Source: Fagopyrum homotropicum
Lineage: Eukaryota; Streptophyta; Magnoliopsida; Caryophyllales; Polygonaceae
DNA length: 64,000 nucleotides
Reading direction: 5' to 3'
NCBI GenBank assembly: GCA_033239125.1
Contig: BSWB01000004.1
Span: forward strand, 139,264,426 to 139,328,425
Shown: one piece after another, positions 9,926-21,558 of the stretch
Layout of the letters: every line of letters starts with the position of its first letter
How positions within the stretch are numbered: the stretch's first letter is position 1
The notes under the pieces: model-generated
What the model saw: the letters and a program-made list of their open reading frames with translations, nothing else
Database searches by the model: none
What the model was told of the DNA's origin: nothing
Program-made: the position numbers and the translations under genes

Positions 9926-11681
9926 TGTGTGAATAATGAACGAAATAAACTTTAAATTTATAACCTAAAATAAAAGCCTGAACAAAATGCGAACCCGAAG
10001 TGTACGGATCAATCACAGTATGGCAAATACTCCAAGGTCGAACACAAGGACTATGGTGAAATCAAACACGGTAAATATCAGGTTGTCAAACAAGAACTAA
10101 GCAGCAAAACAAAAATGAAGTATAAATCAGATAAAATAATGCAAATTCTAGAGGTCAAAGCATCCAGTTGTGGTTTCGACTCAAGATTTTTAAGGATAAC
10201 GTGGACAAAGCTGAGGTTTGCAAGGGAAGGTATTTCTAAGGTGGGAATAGATCACCGGGTAAGTCTCACTACTCACTATTTCAAACCAAAGAACCTATCA
10301 CCGGGTAAGTCTCAAGGAACTAAGGAAATGAACTATAATCTCAACTCACACACCACCTAAGGGGATAGAACTAACATTTACCGAGTAAGTCTCAGACTAA
10401 CTCTCAAAGGTAGGAAAGGTGCAACAAGGATAGGATTTGGCAAACTAAAACCTAAACTCAGGATAGATCGAATCAGGTCACGTCTCGCCCGGTTCTTATC
10501 AACCTTAGTCTTACAGCAACTCACGGAACAAGGAACAACCACAAGGAACCAAGAAAGGAACAAGGAAAGGAAGGAAGGAAGCAACTCACCAAAGACGGGA
10601 GTTACAGCAGAGAAAACCGCAGGGGCGGTTGGGCAAAGGCGTAGGTGCGGCACGTGACAGATGCACAGGGGCGGCTCTGTGCAGGCGCGGGGGCGGATCT
10701 TCGACAAAAGCTACTGTCGGGCTTCTCTTCGACAAAACTCACAAAAGGGGTAACCAAATTTCGAACTTTTGATTTCAACACGTCAAGACTCAACTCAGAG
10801 AGCGTGAGAACAACAAAGGATCAACAACGGAACGCTCCACAAGAATCAAGTCTCAAGCTTGATCCTTGGAGAAGAAGAAAAGAGAAGAACGAAAGGAAGA
10901 AACCGAAATAGAAGGAGAAGCAAGGTGCAGCAGCACATGAACGTGAAGAAGAGCAAGAGAGAAAGAAATTACACGTTCAGCAAGAACACAAGGGCAAGGC
11001 TGCAACACTCTAGGGTTGAAGATGACGTAAGCAAGAAACGGGAAAAAGAGGACAAGACGGGAATATATAGGGACGGGATGGAAAGATAGACGGAAAGGCG
11101 TCTAGGGTTTAGAAAGAAGATCATGAAACCGGCCCATAAGATAGAATATAGGTTATTCTATCTATGGAAGGAAGATAAAAAGAACGGAAGAAAGATCGAG
11201 CACAATTTGTCGTCATCTGTAGGGGCGGATCACCTCGGCCGCAGGGGTGGCCTTCTTCACCGCGGGGGCGGTGAAGGCAAAACTGGAGTCTTACATTCTA
11301 CAAGAGATTTTACAACATCATCGGGATTTGAAAAATGTAGAACTTTAAGCAAGAAACATGTTGTCCTGCATGATTTTAGCTATGAGATTTGAGTTGATAA
11401 GGTGAATGAAAATGTAAAACTGATGTGTACCTAGCAAGTCCTTAAGCCGGAAGCCCAAGCTTAAAGAACCTACAGGAAGGAATCCGTGACCGTGGATGAT
11501 TGGAGGCGCGACCGCATGAAGGCAAAGTCGGCGCGACCGCGGTGACACGGACTCAGACGCCGCGATCGCGGTGGTCGAAGGCGCGAGTGCGGTGACACTG
11601 GTGAAGACGCGACCGCAACAGGGTGCAGGCGCGGCCGCGAGAAAACTCCAAAAACGACAAAAGTTACGAGCCTCGATGTGT
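9926..11681 (-). mobile_element. Reversed Athila/Tat-like LTR remnant, copy 1
   Basis: Read on the minus strand this ends with the motif series TTCGACCTTGGA, CGTACAC, CGGGTTCGC, ATAAATTTAA. The LTR inserted at 54904-56721 ends with the same series in the same order. It also has repeated GAGACTTACCCGGT motifs and a minus-strand TATATA near 11064-11070. GC-rich GGGGCGG repeats occur at 10620-10690 and 11220-11270. The 3' end lies near 9926. The 5' end is unclear, and the sequence may continue past solo LTR B to about 14311. The short ORFs on both strands are not supported as genes. Confidence 0.55.
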
Positions 11682-14214
11682 AGAGGTGTAATAACCGAAA
11701 ATTTTAAATTCCGTTTAACACTGAATTTAACCGAATTCCGATATGTCAATCTTAAATAAATCAATAAATAAATAAAGTAAAACGAGTTTTAAGTTCTATC
11801 ATTTTATGTGACCCGAATTCACATAAAATGATGAAAACTATGTAACCGGAAATAATTTACGCAACTTTAAAAAAAATAAATAAAAATTAAAAAAAATTAA
11901 AAAAAAAAAAAATTTATATAATACGGAATATAATTCCGTATTATATAAATTCCCGCACATAACCGGAAATTCGGGACGAGTAACGAGTTTTCGTATCCTT
12001 GTTGTAATGAGAGAGCAAGCCGGAGGTGGCCCACTACTAGGCCCATTTACCCAGCCCATCAGCCCACCTCCTTAAACTAATTCTAACCCTCACCTTAAAC
12101 CTAATTAATTAACTCTAACCTAATTCTAACCCTAAACTACCGTAATGTTGCATCTCGTCTGTTGAAACCTTCGGCCGCTCCACAACAACTCTTCCCAGCG
12201 CCTGAAGAAGCTCGGACCGGTGCCGATCACGAGCCGCCAGTTCCGCCGACCCAGGACTGCCGCCGCCGGCCCTGTCGACCACCAGCCACGCCGCATCCCA
12301 CCAGCAGCAACGCCGCATCCCACCAGCAGCAACACCCCATCCCATCAGCAAGCCACGCCCCACCACCAGGCTCGCCGACGCCGGTTCTGCCGACCGCTAG
12401 TCACGAGTCACGCCGGTGAGGACGGTCGACACCGACGAAGATTCCAGCGCTGCAGCGGGCGGCGTGAGGCGTACCAGCCTTTTGGCTCCGAACCTCGCAT
12501 CCGGTTGCGAGTCGTACGTAAGTGGCGGAAACCCTCTGTCTTCATAACGAGTCTTACTAACCCGAGTACGGTGGAGAGTCGGTTTCGGCACTGCTGCAGA
12601 CAGGATAGACGCCCAGCCTCAGCCCGTTTCGCCACACCGCGCCTCGCCGGAAAGGCTGCCCCGAGCCGGATCGAAGCTAACCTTGGTGAGTACGGTACTG
12701 TACTCTCATGTGTCCCCTTCTGTTGTTGCTGGAATTGCAGTTATATGTATACAAGTAAGTGGTGGTAGAGCTGAGAGGGTCTAGAGTTTCCACGTGGATT
12801 AATTAAACAAATAGTCAAGTTTAATTATAATACCTTATCACTGTAGTATGTTTTTTTTTATATATATAGATTTACAGGTACAAGAGAGATAGGTATACAT
12901 ATCGTGATGTAGAGATAGTAAAGTTAGATAAGTATACTATGGAGGCGTGCAGGATTATACGTACGGGTACATAAATATGTATAGATACATATGAAATGGG
13001 AGAGATAAAATATATAGTTATATATATATAAGCATACCGAGTAATCACATGAGTATACGAGTTGAAGGAAAAGTTAAGATATGTACGTAAGTATATATAA
13101 ATGTATAAGAGTAGAGTAGTAACCGGGAAGGAGGAAGAGTGTTATTCTTTTTCGAGTGGATTCAAGTTGAACTTATAACCTATAAGTAGCGAACCGAGAG
13201 ACCCAAAGTATGGAAACCAATTCTAAAAGGAATTATAAATTTAAGAATAAACTTTGAGAATTTTCGGCACTAAGGATAAAATGGTATTTTACCGTAAGAG
13301 AGCTTTTCCGTAATTCCTTCGCATGAGGTTGGACATCTGGATGTGATTTTGATCCACATGCCTTATTTGACAGGCGTTTTGAGTTACCACGAGTACGGAC
13401 CGATTTGGGACTTGTTAGAGTGTAATTTGACTCAGGTAAGTCCTTGCGACTTACTTAGCTGGTTTCTGGATATTAGTTGGGTGATAATGGTTGTGTGTAT
13501 GCAATGTGTGTTATAATAAGAATAACAACTTGTTAGGACGATCGTGGTTATTATGTGTTAAGGCCCAAGTGTATGTATAACGGGCCGTGACATCACTGCC
13601 CAGCTCTGCCAGGAGACTGGGAGGTTCTCTATACCCAGACCATACAGGTACACGGTGAGATGCATCGGATCCACTCCTAATGGGTACACGGGGGCGGAGG
13701 CGAGGTTTGGGAATCCCTCGTGTCACAAAATAAGTATCATTAGAGTGAATGACTTAAATGAAGATAATAAATGGATTGTTTGAAAGCATGATGAGTGTTT
13801 ATTATTTTTATGTGTGTGTGTGCTATTATTGTTCTCCTAATGTTTAGATAACTAGCTAATGGTTGTTTTGTCGTGTTTTTAGATTTACCGCAGGTTAGAA
13901 CAGCAGTTGAGTGATCCGGAAGTAGTGGTCAGCCGGGTCTTCGTACTCATTAGAGTGGGGGGTTTGGGTTGTTGCTTTGTCGTTTTTCCCTTTTGTTAAG
14001 ACAGTTAGTCTGTTCCGTTGTTTAGGTACGATAGGCTGTTAGACTTTGTTGCATTCATCCTTTTACAAATACATTTTTATGAATTTTCGGTTTTTCTTAT
14101 TTGTGTCTTGTTGCAAGATCCTAGTAATATTGTTGTCAAACTGAGGTCGGGACCCATTGTGAGGTCCTAACCAGTAATGTCCCGAGTTCTGAGAATTCGG
14201 GGTGTTACAAGAGG
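11682..14214 (+). mobile_element. Solo LTR B (Tekay type) with target duplication AGAGG
   Basis: The LTR spans 11687-14209, from TGTAATAACC to TGTTACA. AGAGG at 11682-11686 and 14210-14214 is a perfect 5 bp target duplication. The third R copy has the uninterrupted site at 60805-60809. No primer site, coding region or second LTR is present, so this is a solo LTR left by intra-element LTR recombination. It belongs to the same LTR family as A but is clearly divergent from it. Confidence 0.95.
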
Positions 14215-15654
14215 GCTTTTGATGCTCCCTTGGCTGGTATTTCTCTCTTCTTGTCGTCTACTTCGAGGCCGGAAACGTCACTAACTTCCTGGATGTAGCA
14301 ACGACACACAACACAAGATGGAAGGGGAACCAAAATTAAGAATGAGTCTTGATTCCAAGATTATGAGAGGGACGCAGAAGAAAAAAAGGAAAAGAGAACT
14401 TATTGTCCGTCTTGATGCCTAACAACAGACCACACCTTGAACCGGCATCCACTGGTAAGAGAAGAAGAACTTGACGATTGAAGGAAGAATGAAGGTTGAA
14501 GGAGGGGAGAAGAGCGACGGAGGAAGGAAAGGAAGAATATACGTGAAAAGGGGAGGAGGATGCTACCGTTAGGATTAAAAGGGAAATAATGTTGTCAAAG
14601 ATCGGTTTTGACCCGATAAGGAAGAATAACAAAAGGGTATTAAGGAGAGCAAGCATTTATTCTGAATATAACGTTACGTCAAACACAAAGTACCCATGCT
14701 CATTTCAAAGAAAGCAATTTTCTATAAAATTTGTATTTTGTAATGACAATTAACAAATTACAAGGACAAACACTAGAGCAAGTAAGTTTATATCTTCGAG
14801 AGCCATGCTTTGCACATGTGTTATGTAGCATTTTCAAAAAGTGAAAAGAAGAAGAAACCTCAACAGTTTTACAAAAGAGAATGAACTGAAGCAAACTTCA
14901 CTTCACAACTCCATTAAAAAATATAGTATCATTTGAAATATTAGAGAGGACAAACATTCACATAAACAATAAAAATTAAAATTTATAGTTTCATATTAAG
15001 GGTTGAAATACAACCATCCTAGCTTACACTTTAGGCACGCAACAACGGCAGTATACTCCCCGTACTACATCACATTACAACAAGGAAATAACTGCAGAAG
15101 AAAAACATATACCAAACACATTGAAGCATCGATGCAGGGATAAAAAAGAAACTTAACAGGGGTAACAACAACTAGTGTTAGTCATGTTTTACCTAGACTA
15201 ACACTAGTTTGTTACTTCGTTGTAAATGTATTACTTTTGTCTTTTAACCAAATTGCAAGGGAAGGGTTCTTTGGGTATGAAGCTCACAAGGTGTGGCACA
15301 AAGGAGATCTTACATGTCGTCGGTCAGTGAAATTTCGCGCACATGTAAAGATTTGTCTCCCTTAGAAACAATCTTCTCTCGGTGAACCCAGAGAAGAAGC
15401 CCAACGATATCTAAAGACGAGAGAAGAAGGTGAAATTAATTTTTAATAATAATTGCATGCACAACAAGGAAAAAAGTAGGGACTTGTACCAAAACGTTCA
15501 TCTCTAGACGCATCTTGGGGAAGCTCGTGAATCGGGATGTCGCACCTTAGCGGCTGGCTGGAACTACCCCAACTGAATAGGCACCACCTCCGTCGAGTTC
15601 ATAAAGTAAAGTTGCTGCTCTCCTTCAAAGAAAGCAAAACTCTTTGGGACGGCC
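14215..15654. repeat. R segment, block P continuation, copy 1
   Basis: Matches 60810-62250 closely. No convincing gene is seen. The ORFs are short; the longest on the minus strand (14336-14656, hydrophobic, 106 residues) is kept in copy 3 at 60931-61251 but has no recognisable domain. A strong hairpin sits at 15171-15208. Confidence 0.7.
15171..15208. other. Perfect 13 bp stem hairpin
   Basis: ACTAGTGTTAGTC (15171-15183) and its exact inverse (15196-15208) flank a 12-base loop. The same hairpin is unchanged in copy 3 at 61766-61803. No coding context is seen. Confidence 0.7.
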
Positions 15655-16497
15655 TTGACTATGAGGTGCTTGACAGGATCACCTTGAAGTGGATTTCTAC
15701 TAGGCTTTGTCAAACCGAAGGAATCTACAACAACTGGCCAGCCCGGGGGTCTACCATCTTCACCAACTTTGAACACAAAATACAAAGTTCAGTTGATTTG
15801 CCTCATTGCCTGTATCAAAACTTAGTTTAGAAGAACATACCGGAACTTGTGCCAACACCGGAACCCTATAATATATATTGCAAATAAGCATCATGAGTTG
15901 CCTGCTTCTTTTATTTGGGCAAAACGATGCATGACTGATGTTAGACTTGAATTCTCACAACAACACGTGGTGGAGGAGCAACAATTTGTGACTGCTGATA
16001 CTTCAAGATGGTCTAGTCGAACACATAATCAAATTGAAACCTTGGAAAGTAAATTTAAATTTACAAAATTTAAAACTTCAAAAGAATACAAAATAAATAA
16101 AAAAAGATACTAACACAACATTGAGAAATGAAAATCAAGAAGTGAAAACATGACTAACCTTCACGAATGAAAAGGTCACGGAAGATTCTTTTCAAGTAAG
16201 CAGAATCCGGTTTAGCATCAAACCTCAAAGAATGACAATAATGGAAGTAAAACGCAATTTCCGTGGGATAACCTCAACAAAGAGCTGAGAAAAATACTTG
16301 CTCATAAGTTTGCTTCATTATGAGTAGTTGAGTGCTGAAAGTAGACATACAAAAACTTTTACCTTAATAGAGGTTTGAACCTTCTTTTCACTGATCTTGT
16401 CATACTTCTGTTTTTTGTTTCCAGCTTTCAGTCCCTGCCAGGGAAGACTAAACAAGAGGCATACTTAAAAACTAACTAAAGCTTGCTGCTGATACTA
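15564..16497 (-). pseudogene. Casein kinase I-like (CKL) pseudogene, C-terminal part, left arm
   Basis: The minus strand reads WQGLKAG and then KKQKYDKISEKKV (about 16442-16381). After an intron-like gap comes the exon with YP, FHYC, SLRFDAKPD and YLKRIFRDLFIRE (about 16290-16160). The next exon has GFQFDYVFD, a stop in place of Trp, then TILKYQQSQIVAPPPRVV (about 16055-15955). These are hallmark segments of plant CKL kinases, which are Ser/Thr kinases. A TGA stands where the family has Arg before Gly-Tyr-Pro. A downstream 73-residue open stretch (15785-15564) containing VGEDGRPPGWP may be the variable C-terminal tail. Confidence 0.88.
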
Positions 16498-17390
16498 GAA
16501 TTTCAATCCCTTCATATGTGGGCTCCTAATATCAGCAGGCTTTAGTTAGTTTTTAAGTATGTCTCTTGTTTAGTCTTTCCTGGCAGGGACTGAAAGCTGG
16601 AAACAAAAAACAGAAGTATGACAAGATCAGTGAAAAGAAGGTTCAAACCTTTATTGACGTAAAAGTTTATGTATGTCTGCTTTCAGCACTCAAATACTCA
16701 TGATGAAGCAAACTTATGAGCAAGTATTTTTCTCAGGCTTTTTGTTGAGGTTATCCGATGGAATTTGCGTCTTACTTCCATTATTGTCGTTCTTTGCGGT
16801 TTGATGCTAAACCGGATTATGCTTACTTGAAAAGAATCTTCCGTGACCTTTTCATTCGTGAAGGTTAGTCATGTTTTCACTTCATGATTTTCATTTCTCA
16901 ATGTTGTGTTTGTATCTTCTTTTTTTTATTTTTATTTTGTATTCTTTTGAAGTTTTAAAGTCTATAAATTTAAATTTAGTTTACAGGGTTTCAGTTTGAT
17001 TATGTGTTCGACTAGACCATCTTGAAGTATCAGCAGTCACAAATTGTTGCTCCTCCACCACGTGTTGTTGTGAGAATTCAAGTCTAACATCAGTCATGCA
17101 TCGTTTTGCTTAAATAAAAGAAGCAGGCAACTCATGATGGTTATTTGCAATATATATTGTAGGGTTCCGGTGTTGGCACAAGTTCCGGTATGTTCTTCTA
17201 AACTAAGTTTTGATACAGGCAATGAGGCAAATCAACTGAACTTTGTATTTTGTGTTCAAAGTTGGTGAAGATGGTAGACCCCGGGCTGGCCAGCTGCAGT
17301 AGGTTCCTCCCGAAGGAGGATAAATTATACAAGTTTGACAAAGCCTAGTAGAAATCCAGTTCCAAGTGATTTTGTCAAGCACCACTTAAG
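15655..17390. repeat. ~1.7 kb palindrome (inverted duplication of CKL C-terminal exons)
   Basis: Two arms of about 840-865 bp (left about 15655-16497, right about 16526-17390) are inverted copies with scattered substitutions and one small insertion in the right arm near 17312-17335. The central loop is about 28 bases. Both arms hold the same casein kinase I-like exons with the same two disabling codons, so duplication came after the gene had decayed. RNA crossing this region in either direction could fold into a long double strand. Confidence 0.9.
16526..17310 (+). pseudogene. Casein kinase I-like pseudogene, C-terminal part, right arm
   Basis: The plus strand reads the same exons as the left arm. 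WQGLKAG is at 16580-16600, the GYPMEFASYFHYCRS to RDLFIRE exon at about 16739-16863, and GFQFDYVFD, a stop and TILKYQQSQ at about 16986-17045. The TGA before Gly-Tyr-Pro and the TAG in place of Trp match the left arm. Without the kinase N-lobe and active site it cannot encode a kinase. Confidence 0.88.
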
Positions 17391-17735
17391 AAAGATAAGA
17401 TATAACATCCTAACTAGAGAATGCCCATCGCTTAGCTCAATACTAAACCAAAGTCATTTTTGCTTTTCCAACACTTAAAATCAGAACAAGATTTCCAACA
17501 ACTAGACAACAAATGAATTCAAGCACAACAAACAGACATGTTCTTTAAAGAATTGGCTAATATTTGGCCACAAATGCGAGCATATTTGGCCACTTGAGAA
17601 TCCAGCCTGCCTATCAATACTTCTAGACAAATTTCCATTGTTAATTCAAGAATTGGTTAATATTTTGTGACTCTGACTCACAAACATGGGACGATGTGAA
17701 AAAATGGGAAAGAATCAGAAATAGTAGAGAAATTG
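17391..17735 (-). other. Intron-like sequence of the CKL pseudogene
   Basis: AT-rich sequence with no ORF between CKL exon 2 (minus strand, ends near 17740) and the palindrome. It contains a direct repeat of a TATTTGGCCA-like motif near 17562-17592. It could be a remaining CKL intron; the kinase-core exons that should follow are missing. Confidence 0.4.
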
Positions 17736-18310
17736 ACCTACTTATCCTCCTCGTTCGTCTGAATATTTGTTCCTGAAAATATATATAGCAAGAACATCGT
17801 ATCTAACCAAAATGACTAATGAAAAGGAAAACCCTAAAATTGAAATCGGAAATAAAACAAACCAAGATAGATCTCCCCAAAGGATCCACTGCCGATCTTG
17901 CGGCCAAGCCGAAACTTATGAGCAATTAGGGCTTCCATCTGAATCCAGAAAAAAACCCAAATCTGACCCCTCGAATTACGAACACACTCAAGAGACAATT
18001 GAAATTACACCTTGGTTCAAATCGACATAGAATCAAGAAACGGGGAGGAATTGAAGAGGATCTTCCACAGCCCAACACCGACAACAACCGTTTCCCGTCA
18101 GCCTGTATAAAAGAATTGGAGATCAAGAAAGGGATGGGTCCTCCGTTGTCGCCTATTGTTTATACAAACTTCTTAGTGGCCTTCGTTGTGGAGACAGGTA
18201 AAGGTGGTGGTTGGTGTTGGGTGGTGAAGATGGATGAGAGAGAGGCCAAAGCCGATACACACAAGAAGGAGAGTAGATCAAAGTTGAAACTATCTCTCCC
18301 AGGGCTGTAG
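17736..18310 (-). pseudogene. Casein kinase I-like pseudogene: 5' leader and first two exons
   Basis: On the minus strand an ATG at 17938 opens MEALIAHKFRLGRKIGSGSF and then GEIYL. An intron with a GT donor near 17862 and an AG acceptor near 17773 follows, then GTNIQTNEE. FRLGRKIGSGSFGEIYLG and TNIQTNEE are the standard CKL N-terminus, covering the glycine-rich ATP loop. The minus-strand stretch upstream (17939-18310) is pyrimidine-rich, like a plant 5' leader, and may include promoter sequence. Downstream exons for the kinase core are absent. The frame breaks soon after exon 2. Confidence 0.85.
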
Positions 18311-20040
18311 CGCTCTCTCTGCTCCTCCGCGCTCCACAGGCAAACCGTTTCCCTTCTTTCTCCTGGTCTCGAATCTCGATTTCATTCCATAACTTTTGTT
18401 TTTATAACTATCCCGCACAAGAATCTTTATATATTTGATTTGTTCCGAATAAGATTTCAAAAATAGATTTAATTTTATCAAAGATTGTGTTACAAAATTT
18501 AAAAGATTGCGTACAAAAAAATAAAATTATCACGATTTCAAAAATAATAAAAGGTTCACAAAAGATTGCGTTATATAATTTAAATCTGATTTTTTATAAC
18601 TAATTTTCACACAATCTTTTAAATCTGATTTTTTTAAATTGACTTTTACGCAATCTTTTAAAAACAGATTTTACCGATTTTTAATTCTGATTTTTTAAAT
18701 TTCTTGTCACGATTCAGAATTTTATTTTTTATTGTTTTAAACATTTTTAGTAATTGTAACCGAAATATAACTTTTTTGATTTCTTTTTACAAAATTTAAA
18801 AAACTAGTTTCTTAGAATATAAAATTCATCGAATTATTTTTTTTAAAAGCATAACAAATCAAAATTTGTAACAACCGAATATTCTTTGTTAGGAAAAGAA
18901 TTGTAATCGAATTTTGTTTCTATAAAAACCAGAAAATAAAAATACAAAATAGATTTATTATGAGTTTTTTTAAAACCCACTGATCAAAACCGAAAACAAT
19001 TTTTTAGTAAAATAAACACTTTTTTATTTTACGATTCAAAAATATATTTTCTTAAAAACATTTTTAGTAACAGTAATAATAACCAAAAATAGTATATTTT
19101 TAAAAAGAAATCAAAATTGGTATCAATCGAATCTTATTTGTTAGAAAAATAATCGTAATATATTTTTTTATAAAAAACCGAAAAATAAATAAAGAACGGA
19201 TTTAACATTTTTTAAAAGAAACACTTTTTCTGAAAACGTTTTTGTTGTCACGATTCAAAAAAAATAAATAAATCTTTTTAGTAACAATAACCGAAATATC
19301 TGAATTTTTTTAAAAAAACGAAACTTAATAAAAAAAAATTTGTTAAAAAAAAAAAAGAGAAACCCGATCTTAAAAAAATCAAATTTGTAGTTGAAATAAG
19401 TGTTCTAAATCATGCAAAAATATCATTCAAATTAGCATTTTTATTGTAGAATCTTATCTTTTGTGAAAATAGTTGTAACAAAATCGAACTTGAATAAACA
19501 CCGAAATATTTAAAATCTAGACAAAAAAAAAATGTAATTTGCAGTTGATTTAAATGTTAAAAAAATCTTAAGAGAAATATTGAAATAAAAATAATAAAAT
19601 CTTTTAAAGATACAAAAGATATGAGCTTTACACTAGACATGAAATTCATGGTTGAGATTAAAAACAATTTAAAAAACAAAAGTGGTTTGCTAGTGGCTAC
19701 CAACAACATAGGCTATTTAGGTTAATTGAAGATGAAAGATTTGAAATTTTTTTATGAAAATGAAATATTAGAATAAAAAAAAACGGATAAAAAAATAGAT
19801 GGATTATTTGCAAGCTATTAAAACCCTTGTCCTTGCAACTTGTTTAAACACCAGTTCTTGAAAACAAATCACGGAATGAATAAACGCTATCAAAACCAAT
19901 GGAACGATTGACAATCAATATAAAAAAAGAAGGAATGATAGTAAGAGGATGAGAACATAGGAAATAACCTCAAAATTCAAACGAATCAAATAAAACATAC
20001 ACGAGATATGATCAATATTGATCGTCAAAAACTGAATGAA
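18311..20040. other. AT-rich non-coding stretch with degenerate repeats
   Basis: No credible gene. A degenerate motif resembling TTTTTAGTAA(C/T) followed by GTAACCGAAATAT recurs near 18740, 19055 and 19270, along with TCACGATTCA near 18708 and 19250. Copy 3 lacks this stretch and most of the palindrome. Confidence 0.6.
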
Positions 20041-21330
20041 TGATTGATGGGATATTATCTACGTATATAGTGTGAGAAATAAAACGTACAGGAGAAGTTT
20101 AGGGTTTATGGTCAGCCAACGTAAATCGTGGAATCAGTATATATTTTTAGATTTTGTAAATTTTGATAATTATTATTTAATAAAACGTACAAGAGAAGTT
20201 TGTGGTGAGTTAACTAACTAGTTTTGTTTTTATTGGATTAGTTAAAAAAATATTTGTTTTAGTAAGAAAAGATTTATTATGGAATACTATTATTTGATAA
20301 AACGTAGAGAGAAGTTTATGGTCAGCTAACTAATTATTGTTAATTATATTAGATTAGTTAAAAAAAAAATTTGTTTTAGATTATATTTTAGTAAGAAAAG
20401 ATTTATTATGGAATATTATTATTTGATAAAACATATAGGAGAAGCATGTAACTAATTATTGTTAATTATATTAGATTAGTTAAAAAAAAGATTTGTTTTA
20501 GATTTTGTTTTAGTAAAAATAGATTTATTTGCTTAATTCGTGATTTAGTAAAAAATTTAATCCGAGAAAAATTGTGGGGCGAGTATATATTGATAATATA
20601 CGTTGAATATTAATTTATCAAATAATATGTATAATTTGTGTGTATATATATAAGTCATAACATGTAATGATGTTATAATAGATCAATTTAAGTAGTCGTT
20701 AAATTGTTGAAAAAATATAAAATAATTGTATAATAAAAGAAATATATGAACATCGTGGACAAATTTTGAATAAGTTTATAATTAGGTTAAAAGAATGAAA
20801 ATATTGAATTAAAAAATATAAAATAAGTTTATAATTAGATAAGCTACAACCTAGATATGTATATTTTAGTTGAGATTCGATAAAATTAAACTCAAAAGGT
20901 AGTTCTAATAGTTCTTCCAAATGCTAACTTAGAATGAAAATATTGAATCTCACACACAACTATTCATGTGCATCCTTGGTAAAAAGTTTCGATTTAGATT
21001 CATGCAACCCATCTAAATAAACTACCCTTACTTTCGTACTCTGCGTAATCTAACTTTCACATTATCTCAACAAAAAATACAATTGTCCACTTTACGATTA
21101 ATATTTGAGGTCCTAAAACTTAACTACTTGAATCTAGACAAATACAAACTTTTAAAAAGTAGCATATAAATGTAAATATAAAGTCGCGATAGTTTGTAAA
21201 GGACGATATAAATTAGAAAAAAGGGTCATAACCGAAAATATAAATATGGATCGAACTTCAATATAACAATTCATCGAAGTTATTGATCCCAAAATTCATG
21301 GCATTCGATATAGCCGTATAATCCATCAAA
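20041..21330. repeat. R segment, block X, copy 2
   Basis: Matches 62698-63991. It starts TGATTGATGGGATATTATC. From about 20070 to 20560 it holds a minisatellite of about four imperfect ~125 bp units. The remainder is AT-rich and non-coding up to the minus-strand ORF at its right end. Confidence 0.85.
20070..20560. repeat. ~125 bp minisatellite array
   Basis: Imperfect units begin near 20078, 20174, 20292 and 20421 with AATAAAACGTA or TTGATAAAACRTA. They share GAGAAGTTTATGG and TTAGATTAGTTAAAAAAA. The array is also present in copy 3 (62725-63220), and fewer units are present at 9744-9912. Confidence 0.8.
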
Positions 21331-21558
21331 ACTGCCGTCGTAAGTGCATTTTACTTTTTTGAAAGGTAAACAATATCTTGTAAAATCACCGGTAACAAGT
21401 CTGATAATCTTACATGCATGATTCTTTTTCCTTTTTATCCGGTCTCTTTCATCCCGTCTCATACCCAAACTCTCAAATTGCACAAAAAACATTAGATCGG
21501 AGAGTTGGAGGAGGTACCACTTGATGTTGATTTCAACCATTATCTGCCATTTCATCAT
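21280..21558 (-). CDS. Unrecognised 92-residue ORF spanning the element A target site
   Basis: Opens MMKWQIMVEINIKWYLLQ, has a basic centre (MRRDERDRIKRKKNHACK), and ends at a stop near 21280. Its second copy is cut by element A at 8365. Upstream on its strand lies an intron-like stretch with a TATATATA element near 22010. It could be a fragment of a captured or decayed gene. No family is recognised and coding status is doubtful. Confidence 0.3.
   Translation of the reverse strand: MMKWQIMVEINIKWYLLQLSDLMFFVQFESLGMRRDERDRIKRKKNHACKIIRLVTGDFTRYCLPFKKVKCTYDGSFDGLYGYIECHEFWDQ

Noticed and set aside
10115..11392. Short ORFs in R block P, also at 59112-60515
   Set aside because: They are conserved between copies only because the DNA is duplicated. 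They lie in an LTR-like remnant with simple-sequence composition.
15564..17310. A functional casein kinase gene
   Set aside because: The kinase-core exons are missing, both arms carry stops, and half of the remainder is inverted.
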